A stretch of DNA of 64,000 nucleotides from CALBPI01 sp039821605 (GTDB lineage Bacteria; Pseudomonadota; Gammaproteobacteria; Steroidobacterales; Woeseiaceae). Below the pieces are notes generated by a model that was not told the DNA's origin, did not search any database, and worked only from the letters and a program-made list of their open reading frames with translations. Both the position numbers and the translations under genes were made by a program. This document shows, in pieces, positions 1-8,201 of the stretch; position 1 is the first letter of the stretch; each line of letters starts with the position of its first letter. Location of the stretch: NCBI GenBank assembly GCA_039821605.1, contig JBCBNV010000006.1, positions 62,001-126,000 on the forward strand. The letters run 5' to 3'.

Positions 1-741
1 TCGGTAGACGGCACCGGCTTCACCCACGAGCAGCAAGGTGCCAGACGGCATGACCGCAAGATCGTACAGGTGCAGGTTGTCGGGATTGTCCAACCGGTCC
101 GCTATAAGAGACCATGACTGCCCCGCGTCACGGGTTTCGACAAGCACCCCATAGGCGCCATACGCGTAGCCACGATCGGGCGTTGTAAACGCGATGCCGA
201 GCAAGGGGCTCGTGAGGCCCGTTTCGGCGATTTCCTGTGCATCTTCAAGGTCGAATTGCGCGTCCTCGAGCGCGTAGCCGGTATCTTCGAGCGCGGGGTC
301 GTCATCGGTCATGACGTCGAGCGTCGCCTCAAGCGCGGCAATTGCTGCTTCGGCGGCCTGGATCTGCATCCTGGCGATTTCGACACCATCAAGCACCGTG
401 CGCCAGCGGACACCCGCGTCATCGCTGGTCAGCACGACACCATCGTGGCCCACGGCCCAGGCTGTTCCCGTATCCGAGAATGTGACGCTCGTCAGCATGA
501 GCGATACCGGCACCTCGGCATGCATCCAGGATTCGCCGCTGTCGTCGGACAAGATGATGTGGCCTTGTTCACCGACCGCGAGAACGCGCGACCCGGATAC
601 GGACGCGCCCAGCAGCAGGCGCTCCGAAGCGGCCGGGCTGGCCAACGCGGGTGTCGTGCCCGGGCTCGCCGCCAGCGCGGTGGGCAAGCCGCCGATCACG
701 CACGCGAGTGCCCTGACCCACTGTCGGGCTCGACGACCCAC
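1..741 (-). CDS. Ycf48/Hcf136-like beta-propeller repeat protein, C-terminus cut by window edge
   Basis: An open frame of 247 codons runs off the window edge without a stop. I start it at GTG 741, six bases after the DUF1329 stop. The N-terminus has an Arg-rich start and a hydrophobic run (residues 9-25) ending in Ala-rich sequence, which looks like a signal peptide. Repeated beta-propeller (BNR/Ycf48) units follow: GEQGHIILSDDSGESW (57-72), then WAVGHDGVVLTSDDAG, YGVLVETRDAGQSW and GEAGAVYR. Between the second and third units is an Ala/Glu/Asp-rich helical insert. In many gammaproteobacteria such proteins lie next to DUF1302, DUF1329 and an MMPL/RND transporter, as the first two do here. A periplasmic or envelope assembly role is inference; the substrate is unknown. 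The fold assignment is fairly secure. Confidence 0.75.
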   Translation of the reverse strand, partial: MGRRARQWVRALACVIGGLPTALAASPGTTPALASPAASERLLLGASVSGSRVLAVGEQGHIILSDDSGESWMHAEVPVSLMLTSVTFSDTGTAWAVGHDGVVLTSDDAGVRWRTVLDGVEIARMQIQAAEAAIAALEATLDVMTDDDPALEDTGYALEDAQFDLEDAQEIAETGLTSPLLGIAFTTPDRGYAYGAYGVLVETRDAGQSWSLIADRLDNPDNLHLYDLAVMPSGTLLLVGEAGAVYR

Positions 742-746
742 GCTAA

Positions 747-2105
747 CTAGCGCCGCCCGGAGCGCCGCAGTGCCGCCGGCGTGTACTCACGGCTCGTCGC
801 CGGATAGTCCCAGACGTAGCTGTAACCGGGCAGCTCGTTGTCGAATCCGATCGGTAGCAAGCGGCCCGAGATCAGATCGTGTGACACCTCGACACCAAAC
901 CAGGGCACCTTGACCTGGTAGTGCGTCATGGCGTGGGCCTCTTTGACACGCCAGAGTTCACCGCGACCGTCGTAGAGGTCTGCAACAGCGATCTGCCATT
1001 GATCCTCATCAACGTAGAACACGCGTCGCCCGTAGACGTGCCGCTCCCCGTCGCGCAGCGTCGCCTCGACAACCCAGACCCGGTGCAGCTCATACCGCAG
1101 GTATTCGGGGTTGAGGTGGCCCGGCATGATCAGGTCGTCATAGGAGAGATCCTTGTTGAGCATGCGGTAGCTGTTGTAGGCGATGTAAACCTCCTGCTTG
1201 CCAACGAGCCGCCAGTCGTACTTGTCAGGCGCACCGTTGTACATGTCGAGATCGTCGGCAGTACGCAAACCATCGGACGCGGTTCCCGGACCGTCGTAGG
1301 CGATATCAGGCGCACGTCGGACTCGGCGCTGGCCCGCGTTGTAAACCCAGGCTGCGCGCGGCTCGGCCACCTGGTCGATGTTCTCGTGCACGAGCAAGAC
1401 GTCGCCCTCGAGACGTGCCGGCGCCTTGATGGTCTGCTTGTAGTAGAAGAGTCGGTTTTCGGGTGAGCCCTCGAGCACGCGCCCCCAGGTGATCTGGTCC
1501 TCGAATACGACGGGACTGAATGAACCGTTCGACTGCACGGGGATCTGGGTGTAGGAGCGTTGCAGGCTGCCGCCGCGGTAGCGCAGCACGTGATTCCAGA
1601 TGACCTCGAGTCCGCTGGCGGGAATCGGAAACGGAAAGTCTGACTGCACGTTGGTCAGGCCATTGCCGCCACCAACAAGTTCGGCGGTTGTCGCACCCTG
1701 CCTGACCTCGTCGTACACCGATTGCGGATACGCCGCGGACCGTCTCGTCGTGTAGACCGGCATGCGGAACGTCTCCGGGTAGCGCTTCAGCAGCGCAACC
1801 TGTCCGGGCGTCAGCTTGTCGGCGTACTGCTCGACGTTCTCGGCCGTAATCGTAAACAGCGGCGCGTCGTCAGGATACGGATCAATGATCGGGTCGCCCG
1901 GTTTGAAGCCTGCGGGGAGCGTCTCGATGCCGCCCGTCCATTCGGGAATCGTGCCGTCGGCGTTGCCGGCCCTTTCAGCGCCGATCGGGGTCAGTTCGTC
2001 GCCGCCCAGGCGCGCGGCCTGCGCTTCCGAAATGGCGGCCACCCCCTCGAGGCTGAAGACCGCAAGTGCGATCGCCAAGGTCAGTCGTGTCATCTTCAGT
2101 GTCAT
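747..2105 (-). CDS. DUF1329 family periplasmic/outer-membrane-associated protein
   Basis: This 452-residue protein has a signal peptide (residues 1-30, ending near SEAQA) and the family's start of mature sequence, LGGDELTPIGAERAGNADG, followed by the IPEWTGG motif. The aromatic-rich middle (YRGGSLQRSYTQIP, LFYYKQTIKAPARLEGD, WVYNAGQRRVRRAP) is characteristic of DUF1329, whose fold resembles LolB/LppX lipid-binding proteins. The gene begins 26 bp after DUF1302 and is followed 5 bp later by the Ycf48-like gene, so the three are probably one transcript. The family usually accompanies MMPL transporters and DUF1302 porin-like proteins. A role in moving hydrophobic compounds is inferred from that company, not shown by the sequence. 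Confidence 0.88.
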   Translation of the reverse strand: MTLKMTRLTLAIALAVFSLEGVAAISEAQAARLGGDELTPIGAERAGNADGTIPEWTGGIETLPAGFKPGDPIIDPYPDDAPLFTITAENVEQYADKLTPGQVALLKRYPETFRMPVYTTRRSAAYPQSVYDEVRQGATTAELVGGGNGLTNVQSDFPFPIPASGLEVIWNHVLRYRGGSLQRSYTQIPVQSNGSFSPVVFEDQITWGRVLEGSPENRLFYYKQTIKAPARLEGDVLLVHENIDQVAEPRAAWVYNAGQRRVRRAPDIAYDGPGTASDGLRTADDLDMYNGAPDKYDWRLVGKQEVYIAYNSYRMLNKDLSYDDLIMPGHLNPEYLRYELHRVWVVEATLRDGERHVYGRRVFYVDEDQWQIAVADLYDGRGELWRVKEAHAMTHYQVKVPWFGVEVSHDLISGRLLPIGFDNELPGYSYVWDYPATSREYTPAALRRSGRR

Positions 2106-2131
2106 GTCAGCTCTCCCCCCACCCCGCGGTC

Positions 2132-4009
2132 TCAGAATTCAACGCTAAGGCTCAGTGAAATGAAGTCGCGGTCTTTTTGCAGGTTCCAGTCGCTGCCCGA
2201 GAACGCCGTGTAGGAAAGACTCGCCGAATACCGATTCAGGTAGTCAGCACCCAACGCGACACTGAGCGCCTTTCGGTCCTCGATGAAATTGGTGTTGGGC
2301 GAATAGCCGTCCACGTCGTGTGACCACGCGATGCTGGGCGTCAGGTTGATGCCCGCGATGGCGCTGTTGTAGGTCAGCGAGCCCCGTAGTCGATAACCCC
2401 ACGAGGTGTCCGTGACGAAGCCGTCGAGGCGGCAGTTGTCCGGGTTGGAGTTGGCCGGGGGAATGTTGACCGGAATCGGCGATCCGGGTGGCGTTTGAAA
2501 GCCCGCCTCGCAGGTGAAGAAGGCACCCGGTATGGGCACGCCCAACGCCGTGACAGGGATGGGCTCGAACGCGTTGCCGAATGCAGACGAGCGACCGTAG
2601 CGGAGGTCGCGCTGATCAGCGAGCGAACCCACCCAGTTGCCGCCGACCTCGGCCGCCAGTGACAAGCGGTCGGCACCCAGAACCCGGTCGAAGAACTTGA
2701 TGGCCGTGACCTGCGCCTGGGTAACAGACAGACGGTCAAAACCATCGACCTCGACTCCTGGGCCTGCGGCCAGCACCCGTGGTGTGACTGGGCTGAATGG
2801 CGCCTCGGCAACGGCCGCCACCAGAATGTCATTGGGGTTGAGCTGTACAGGCTGCTCGGGACGATGGCTGACCTCACCCGACAACGCGATACCCGCCAGG
2901 TTGGTGGCGAATGTGGCACCCCAGACTTCGATGTCCTCGGGGAAGGTCACCGTATAGCTCGGATTGCCACCCAATGGATCGCCCGGAATGAACGGCGTGC
3001 CCGGCGGTCCACCCAGGGACTCGTTGGCGGACGTGCGGCCGCTGAACAGTGGCGCGCGACTGTGGTAGTTGATGTAGTAGAGCCCGAACTCGCTGCTGCC
3101 GAGCTGCTCCGCAAAGTAGCGCAGCGCGATGCCGTACTGGCCCGAGTCATCCGGCTCATTGTCCGGATTGCGCGAAATGAACAGGCCATTGGCTATGACA
3201 GCCTGATCGGGGAGCTGGTTGCTCAGTACAACGCCGTTGCAGCCGCCCGCGGCGACATCGATATCAGAGAAATAGGTGCCGCAGCCGTCGATAACCGTGG
3301 ATTCCCACTGCAACTGGTAGAACGCATCAACGCTGAGCGCATCGGTCAGACCAACCGAGAACGACAACATATTGACGGGCAGCAGGCCCTCCTTGATCTC
3401 GGCGCCCGGTCGCCTGAAAGCCGACACGTCGAGCGGATTGATGATGTTGACGCCATTCTGAATGAACGTGCTCTCGCCCCAGCTCAGCACCTGACGTCCG
3501 AGTCGTACGTCAAGCGGGATGTCCTCCCCGAGCATGAAGCTGCCGTAGACGAACGCGTCGAGTAAGGCGATCCCGCTGGCCTTGGCAAAGTCGTCGAAGT
3601 CCGAGTCGTCCAGCGACTCGTTGGGCCGGTAGCTGTTGAGCAAGTTGCCGTGGGGGCGCTTGCCGTTCTCGAGCTCCTGGTCGTACCAGTACTTCACGCG
3701 CAGAAAGACACCGGCGTTTTCGCCGCGAACCTCAAGGTCGTGGACGCCTTTGAGAATTAGCGAGTAGATGTCGCCGTCCTCGAAATTCAGATTGCCGTCA
3801 TCAGTCGTGCCGACCGATGCGCGCCCGGTGCCCATCGTGTTCCCGGGCGTTACCAGTGACGGATCGCGGTCCTCCAGTCGCCAGCTTGAGCCGATCGAAA
3901 TCTGTGAATTGAAGGTGACCTCAAGATCACCCCATTGATACTCCGCTGCATGGGCGCCCGCTGCACACAACAGCAGCGGTGCGACCACCATCCTGCGCAA
4001 GCGCAACAT
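2132..4009 (-). CDS. DUF1302 family outer-membrane beta-barrel protein
   Basis: The product is 625 residues with a signal peptide ending AAGAHAAE (near residue 22). Family features include the YQWGDLEVTFNSQISIGSSWR start, LGRQVLSWGESTFIQNG with NIINPLDVS, FRRPGAEIKEGLLPVNM and a terminal beta-strand ending in Phe (LSLSVEF), as expected for BAM-inserted barrels. It is the first gene of the minus-strand set with DUF1329 and the Ycf48-like protein. A divergent LuxR-type regulator starts 249 bp away, so the shared intergenic region probably holds both promoters. The barrel assignment is secure; the transported substrate is unknown. Confidence 0.88.
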   Translation of the reverse strand: MLRLRRMVVAPLLLCAAGAHAAEYQWGDLEVTFNSQISIGSSWRLEDRDPSLVTPGNTMGTGRASVGTTDDGNLNFEDGDIYSLILKGVHDLEVRGENAGVFLRVKYWYDQELENGKRPHGNLLNSYRPNESLDDSDFDDFAKASGIALLDAFVYGSFMLGEDIPLDVRLGRQVLSWGESTFIQNGVNIINPLDVSAFRRPGAEIKEGLLPVNMLSFSVGLTDALSVDAFYQLQWESTVIDGCGTYFSDIDVAAGGCNGVVLSNQLPDQAVIANGLFISRNPDNEPDDSGQYGIALRYFAEQLGSSEFGLYYINYHSRAPLFSGRTSANESLGGPPGTPFIPGDPLGGNPSYTVTFPEDIEVWGATFATNLAGIALSGEVSHRPEQPVQLNPNDILVAAVAEAPFSPVTPRVLAAGPGVEVDGFDRLSVTQAQVTAIKFFDRVLGADRLSLAAEVGGNWVGSLADQRDLRYGRSSAFGNAFEPIPVTALGVPIPGAFFTCEAGFQTPPGSPIPVNIPPANSNPDNCRLDGFVTDTSWGYRLRGSLTYNSAIAGINLTPSIAWSHDVDGYSPNTNFIEDRKALSVALGADYLNRYSASLSYTAFSGSDWNLQKDRDFISLSLSVEF

Positions 4010-4258
4010 AGTCCTTCCCCCCTCTCAACTGCGGGCGGAGAACGTCAACTTCCACAAACAGATTCAACGATTCGCGCCCTGTTACGACTATCCCGTAGCC
4101 GCCCGACGGCCGATATCTCGGTAATCACCTATCGCGCACAGGAGTTCTGCGTATCGACGGGCACTCGCCGCGTCCGCGCGACGGCTCTGACAGCACGCGC
4201 CGCATCGGGCAAAATGGAGCCGTGGAACGATGGATGGTCCACTCGCCAGGAACGATCG

Positions 4259-4918
4259 ATGACCGAAGCCGAATTCAAGGCAGACACCAAGCTCACGGTG
4301 CTGGTAGTGGACAACCACGCGGTTGTCCGGCGCGGCGTGGTGTCGGTCATCCAGGCACGTTTCCCGAGCGCCACGATTATCGAGGCCGAGAATCAGGCCG
4401 ACGCATTGCGCCTTGCCGAGTCCGAACAGCCTGATCTGCTGCTGCTCGACGTCGATCTTGGTGACGGCAGCGGTATCGAGGTACTCGATCGTGTCGTCAC
4501 GCTGGGCTACCCGACGCGCACAGTGATGCTCACCGTGTTCCAGGAGTTACGCATCGCGCAGTCCTGCCTGCAGAAGGGTGCCAGCGGCTACGTGAGCAAG
4601 GACTCGGCTGCCGAGCACCTCGAGGAAGCCATCGAGTCCGCGCTCGCGGGCGAGGTGTTCCTGAGCCCCGACCTGCGCCGCGACATGCAGGCTGCGTTTG
4701 CAGGTCAGGTCGTGCAGGCACCGCACGAGCAACTCTCCAAGCGCGAGTTCGACGTGTTCCGCCTTGTGGCACAGGCCAACACGGCCAAGGAAATCTCCCG
4801 CCAGCTTGGCATCAGTGAGAAGACGATCGCCACGTACCGGGCGCGCATCGCCGAGAAGACGGGTCTCAAGACTGCGGCGGAGATCATTCGCTACAGCGTC
4901 AAAGCCGGCCTCGACTGA
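4259..4918 (+). CDS. NarL/FixJ-type response regulator (REC + LuxR HTH)
   Basis: This 219-residue two-domain regulator has an N-terminal receiver: VLVVDNHAVVRRG near residues 12-24, phospho-acceptor Asp in LLLLDVDLGDGSG, the Thr of MLTVF and the Lys of YVSKD. A C-terminal LuxR-type helix-turn-helix follows (LSKREFDVFRLVAQANTAKE, then ISRQLGISEKTIATYRARI). All receiver catalytic positions appear intact, so phosphorylation is likely. No histidine kinase lies in the window, so its partner is elsewhere. The frame stays open upstream to 3935, but ATG 4259 gives the expected length. It diverges from the DUF1302 gene, so control of that cluster is possible but only inferred from position. Confidence 0.9.
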   Translation: MTEAEFKADTKLTVLVVDNHAVVRRGVVSVIQARFPSATIIEAENQADALRLAESEQPDLLLLDVDLGDGSGIEVLDRVVTLGYPTRTVMLTVFQELRIAQSCLQKGASGYVSKDSAAEHLEEAIESALAGEVFLSPDLRRDMQAAFAGQVVQAPHEQLSKREFDVFRLVAQANTAKEISRQLGISEKTIATYRARIAEKTGLKTAAEIIRYSVKAGLD

Positions 4919-5115
4919 GCCCCACCCACCCTGTTGGACGACAAAATTTGGGGGGCTGTCGGCAACAGTTCCCACAATGCGTCGCCAATCGGCCCTATGT
5001 TCAGAGCAGCGCACCCCGCCGAATATGGGTAGTTAGAAACACCTATTACGCACACTCGCAGGTGATTGCACGGCGAGAGGCCACGGACGGCGGCTCGCTA
5101 ACCAGGGATGGGGTC

Positions 5116-5556
5116 ATGAAGACACACAGGGCATTCACGAGTCGCAAGCCGCAGCCCGGCACGATGTTGATCATCGACGATGACGCGGGCATTCGCGGGC
5201 TCATTCGGTCGGTCGCCGAAAGACAGGGATTTGAAGTCACGGACTGTGGGCGCAGCGAAGACGCAGCAGACGCCGCAGAAGCTCGCGGGCCGGCCGTCAT
5301 CACACGCGAGATCAGCAAGAGCGCCAACGCCCGGACACTCGTGTCCGCGCTCGTGGAACTCGCGCACAACTTTGATATGAGCGCCTGCGCCGAAGGCATC
5401 GAGGACGAAGAGACCCTCGGCTTTCTGACAGACACGGGCTGCGACACGGGCCAGGGATTTCTGTTCAGCCCGGCGGTGCCCGCGCAGCAACTCATCGGGC
5501 TCATAGAGTCCGCCAATTTTTCGACGCCACTCGACGCGGTGCCGCATAGCGCCTGA
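5116..5556 (+). CDS. Truncated receiver fused to the last part of an EAL domain (probable deletion product)
   Basis: The 146-residue protein joins two incomplete domains. Residues 17-60 resemble the first half of a receiver (MLIIDDDAGIRGLI with its acidic pair), but the sequence leaves the receiver fold before the phospho-acceptor Asp strand. Residues about 62-131 match only the end of an EAL phosphodiesterase (LVSALVELAHNFDMSACAEG, then TGCDTGQGFLFSPAVP), lacking the EAL signature and upstream metal ligands. The likely parent is a REC-EAL regulator of roughly 400 residues that lost its centre in frame. I chose ATG 5116; the frame is open to 4948 without a better start. Neither phosphotransfer nor c-di-GMP hydrolysis is expected. 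It may be a decaying gene or a small binding protein. Confidence 0.7.
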   Translation: MKTHRAFTSRKPQPGTMLIIDDDAGIRGLIRSVAERQGFEVTDCGRSEDAADAAEARGPAVITREISKSANARTLVSALVELAHNFDMSACAEGIEDEETLGFLTDTGCDTGQGFLFSPAVPAQQLIGLIESANFSTPLDAVPHSA

Positions 5557-5582
5557 GTGACGTTCAATGTGTGCTGAAGGGA

Positions 5583-5657
5583 CGCCCCGGCAGGGAAGCC
5601 GGGCGACCGGGGCAGGCGGCGGCGCAGGGATTGCGCTTCCAGGGACGGAAGCCGTCC
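5583..5657. other. Two G+C-rich hairpins between convergent genes
   Basis: CCCGGC (5586-5591) pairs with GCCGGG (5598-5603), and GGACGG (5643-5648) pairs with CCGTCC (5652-5657) around a 3-nt loop. They lie between the REC-EAL remnant and the convergent glycosyltransferase. Neither is followed by a T tract on either strand, so terminator function is uncertain. Confidence 0.3.
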
Positions 5658-5687
5658 TGCCCCGACCCGGCGCGCGAGCCCGAAGCG

Positions 5688-6848
5688 TCAGGTCTTGGCG
5701 TCGAGCAACTCCGTCGCGATCGCCACGACGCGCCGCGCGTTGGCTTCCCAGGTGTGACCGCGGTCGTGCACGGTCTGCACGATGTTCTTCTCAACGCGCG
5801 CCCGTAGATCCGCGTCCGACAGCACACGATCAATTCCCGCGGCAAAGGCGTCGGTTTCTCCGCGTCGGAACAGCACAGCATCGTGACCGTCTGTGAGTAC
5901 CTCGCGGATGTTGTCGGAGTCCGGCGCCACCACCGCCTTGCCCAGGGCCATGTATTCAAACAGCTTCAACGGTGACGCGTAGGGCACGACGCTCGGCTGC
6001 AGTGCAACGTCGAACGCCGACACGTAACGCACAATATCCTCGCGCCCGACAAGCCCGGTGAAGGTCACGCGGTCTGTGATGCCCAGGTCCTCCGCAAGCG
6101 CCTCAAGCCCCGGTCTTGCGGGCCCGTCACCTACGAGCAGCGCGTGACGCGTCCCGCCCGGATCACCGGCCACGGCGTGCAGCACGGCGTCGAGTCCATG
6201 CCAGTCGCGCATGAACCCCGTAAAGCCCAGCACGTCGCGGCCCGCGAGACCCAGAGCCGCTTTGGCCCGCTCGCGGCCGCCTTCGATGGGTGCGAGCATG
6301 GCTTCGGGAATACCGTTGTGGATGACCGTGACGCCGTCACCGTGCCCGCGCCGCTCTCGCACCTTATCCGCGAGCACTTCGGTCACGGGCAACACGGCGT
6401 CGGCCTTGCGCCACACGTAGGCCTCCGACCAGCGCGCCAGTGACTTGAGCACGATGCCCGAGGTCCTGCCCCGCTCCTCGAACAGGGGCGCATTGACCTC
6501 ACTGATGAGCGGCAGCCCGAAGCGGCGCGCCGCCCAGACACCCGCGGGCAGGAACAGGTTGTAGCGTTCGTAGATGACGTCGGGGCTGTGCCGACGAATG
6601 GCGCGCGCGAGTTTCAAATAGGCGAACACCGCGTAACCGAACTCCATGAGCTCGTAGATGGCGCCCGGCACGAGCCGCTTGAGCCGGCTGATAAGCCCGC
6701 TCTCGCCACCGAATTCTTCCTCGTCGGTACCGCCCGGCGTGACCCAGACGAGCTCGTGCCCCTGCGCGGACAGTGCGCGTGTCAAGCCCTCGACGTGCAC
6801 GTACTGGCCGTCCTTGGACGCGATTCTGTGGTGGTAGAGAATCTTCAA
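5688..6848 (-). CDS. GT4-type glycosyltransferase
   Basis: The 386-residue protein has the GT-B layout. The N-terminal half starts MKILYHHRIASKDGQYVHVE, where acceptor-side loops are expected. The C-terminal half has the GT4 donor-binding region: GFTGFMRDWHG, VGDGPARPGLEALAEDLG, VTFTGLVGREDIVRYVSAFD and LKLFEYMALGKAVVAPDSDN, which carries the E-x7-E-like pair. No membrane segment is evident. It probably transfers a nucleotide-activated sugar to a polysaccharide or lipid-linked acceptor at the inner membrane. Acceptor and donor cannot be read from sequence. It diverges from the GH53 gene, with about 140 bp between the starts, and no other glycan synthesis genes lie nearby. Confidence 0.85.
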   Translation of the reverse strand: MKILYHHRIASKDGQYVHVEGLTRALSAQGHELVWVTPGGTDEEEFGGESGLISRLKRLVPGAIYELMEFGYAVFAYLKLARAIRRHSPDVIYERYNLFLPAGVWAARRFGLPLISEVNAPLFEERGRTSGIVLKSLARWSEAYVWRKADAVLPVTEVLADKVRERRGHGDGVTVIHNGIPEAMLAPIEGGRERAKAALGLAGRDVLGFTGFMRDWHGLDAVLHAVAGDPGGTRHALLVGDGPARPGLEALAEDLGITDRVTFTGLVGREDIVRYVSAFDVALQPSVVPYASPLKLFEYMALGKAVVAPDSDNIREVLTDGHDAVLFRRGETDAFAAGIDRVLSDADLRARVEKNIVQTVHDRGHTWEANARRVVAIATELLDAKT

Positions 6849-6986
6849 CGGCGGGTCTGCCTGTTACTTGCCACGCGCAGATCAACGACCCCCGCTGGGA
6901 CGCGCCGTAGTGTGCACGCTGCACGCGGAAGCGTCCACCGGCCCCATCGCTTGTCGGTGTTGTGCGCTCGGCGCTATCGTAGGCGC

Positions 6987-8096
6987 GTGAATCGAGTGGC
7001 CATTCTTGCCGGGGCGACGGCGGTGGCAGTGTCGCTGTTGAGCCCCATTGCCTTGCCCGCGGAACGCGCGGCCTGGCGCGGTGTCGACCTTTCCTACGTG
7101 AACGAGCTCGAGGACTGCGGCGCGCAGTACCGCGACGACGCAGGTCACGAAGACCCCTACGCCATCTTTGCCGCGGCCGGTGCCAATATCGTGCGGTTAC
7201 GCTTGTGGCACACACCAGAGTGGACTCGCTATTCGACACTCGACGATGTTCGCAAGAGCATTCGCCGCGCGCGCCAGCACGGACTTCGCGTGCTGCTCGA
7301 CTTCCATTACTCCGACGACTGGGCGCACCCGGGCAAGCAACTCGTGCCGGCAGCCTGGCGCGACCTGGACGAGCGTGGCATGGCCGCTGCACTTGGCAGC
7401 TACACGGAGCGCACGCTCGAGGCGCTGGCCGCCGACGGCCTGCTGCCGGATGTCGTCCAGGTGGGCAATGAAATCAACACGGACCTGTTGATCACCGAAG
7501 AGATTGACGAAAAGACGCCCGTGCGCTGGTCCCGCAATGCGCCCTTCCTCAATGCCGGCATCGCTGCTGTTCGCCGCGTCGCCGACCGTCACGGTCGCGA
7601 AATCCGCGTCATGCTGCACGTGGCGCAGCCCGAGAACGTCGTTGCGTGGTTCGAAGGCGCGGTGGCCGCGGGCGTCGAGGACTTCGATCTTATCGGTGTG
7701 AGTTACTACCCGCGCTGGTCGTCGACACCCTTCGACGCCGTGGGACCCTTCGTCGCCGCGTTGCGCCATCAATTCGAGCGCGATGTCGTCGTTGTCGAAA
7801 CCGCCTACCCATGGACGCTCGACGCCGAAGACGACGCGCACAACCTGCTGGGCGAGGACGCGCTCGTCGCAGGCTACCCCGCGAGCGTCGACGGACAGCG
7901 CCGCTGGCTCATTGACCTGCAGCGCACGGTTCGCGAATCCGGAGGCCTGGGCACCGTCTATTGGGAGCCGGCCTGGATCTCCACACGTTGCACGACACGC
8001 TGGGGCCAGGGCTCGCACTGGGAGAATGCGGCGCTATTTGACAGCAAGACAGGAACTCTGCATGCCGGTGCGGCCTTTTTGGAACCCGAAAACTGA
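6987..8096 (+). CDS. Secreted GH53 arabinogalactan endo-beta-1,4-galactanase
   Basis: From GTG 6987 the protein is 369 residues with a signal peptide (hydrophobic 4-23). GH53 landmarks are RGVDLSYVNELEDCG (31-45), NIVRLRLWHTPEW, LLDFHYSDDWAHPGKQ, the general acid/base Glu in VVQVGNEIN (E162), GVSYYPRWSS and the nucleophile Glu in VVETAYPWT (E271). Both catalytic Glu residues are present, so it should hydrolyse beta-1,4-galactan side chains of pectin-type polymers outside the cell or in the periplasm. The frame extends upstream to 6588, but that part is antisense to the glycosyltransferase. No galactose transport or beta-galactosidase gene adjoins it. Confidence 0.87.
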   Translation: MNRVAILAGATAVAVSLLSPIALPAERAAWRGVDLSYVNELEDCGAQYRDDAGHEDPYAIFAAAGANIVRLRLWHTPEWTRYSTLDDVRKSIRRARQHGLRVLLDFHYSDDWAHPGKQLVPAAWRDLDERGMAAALGSYTERTLEALAADGLLPDVVQVGNEINTDLLITEEIDEKTPVRWSRNAPFLNAGIAAVRRVADRHGREIRVMLHVAQPENVVAWFEGAVAAGVEDFDLIGVSYYPRWSSTPFDAVGPFVAALRHQFERDVVVVETAYPWTLDAEDDAHNLLGEDALVAGYPASVDGQRRWLIDLQRTVRESGGLGTVYWEPAWISTRCTTRWGQGSHWENAALFDSKTGTLHAGAAFLEPEN

Positions 8097-8201
8097 GGAA
8101 CCCCGCGCCCGCCGGTGCGGTCGAAGCTCTCAATAAGAGATGCCCCGAGGACGCAGGCCCGATACCATGCGCCTGCCAACCACGAGTTGCCCCTACCCCC
8201 C

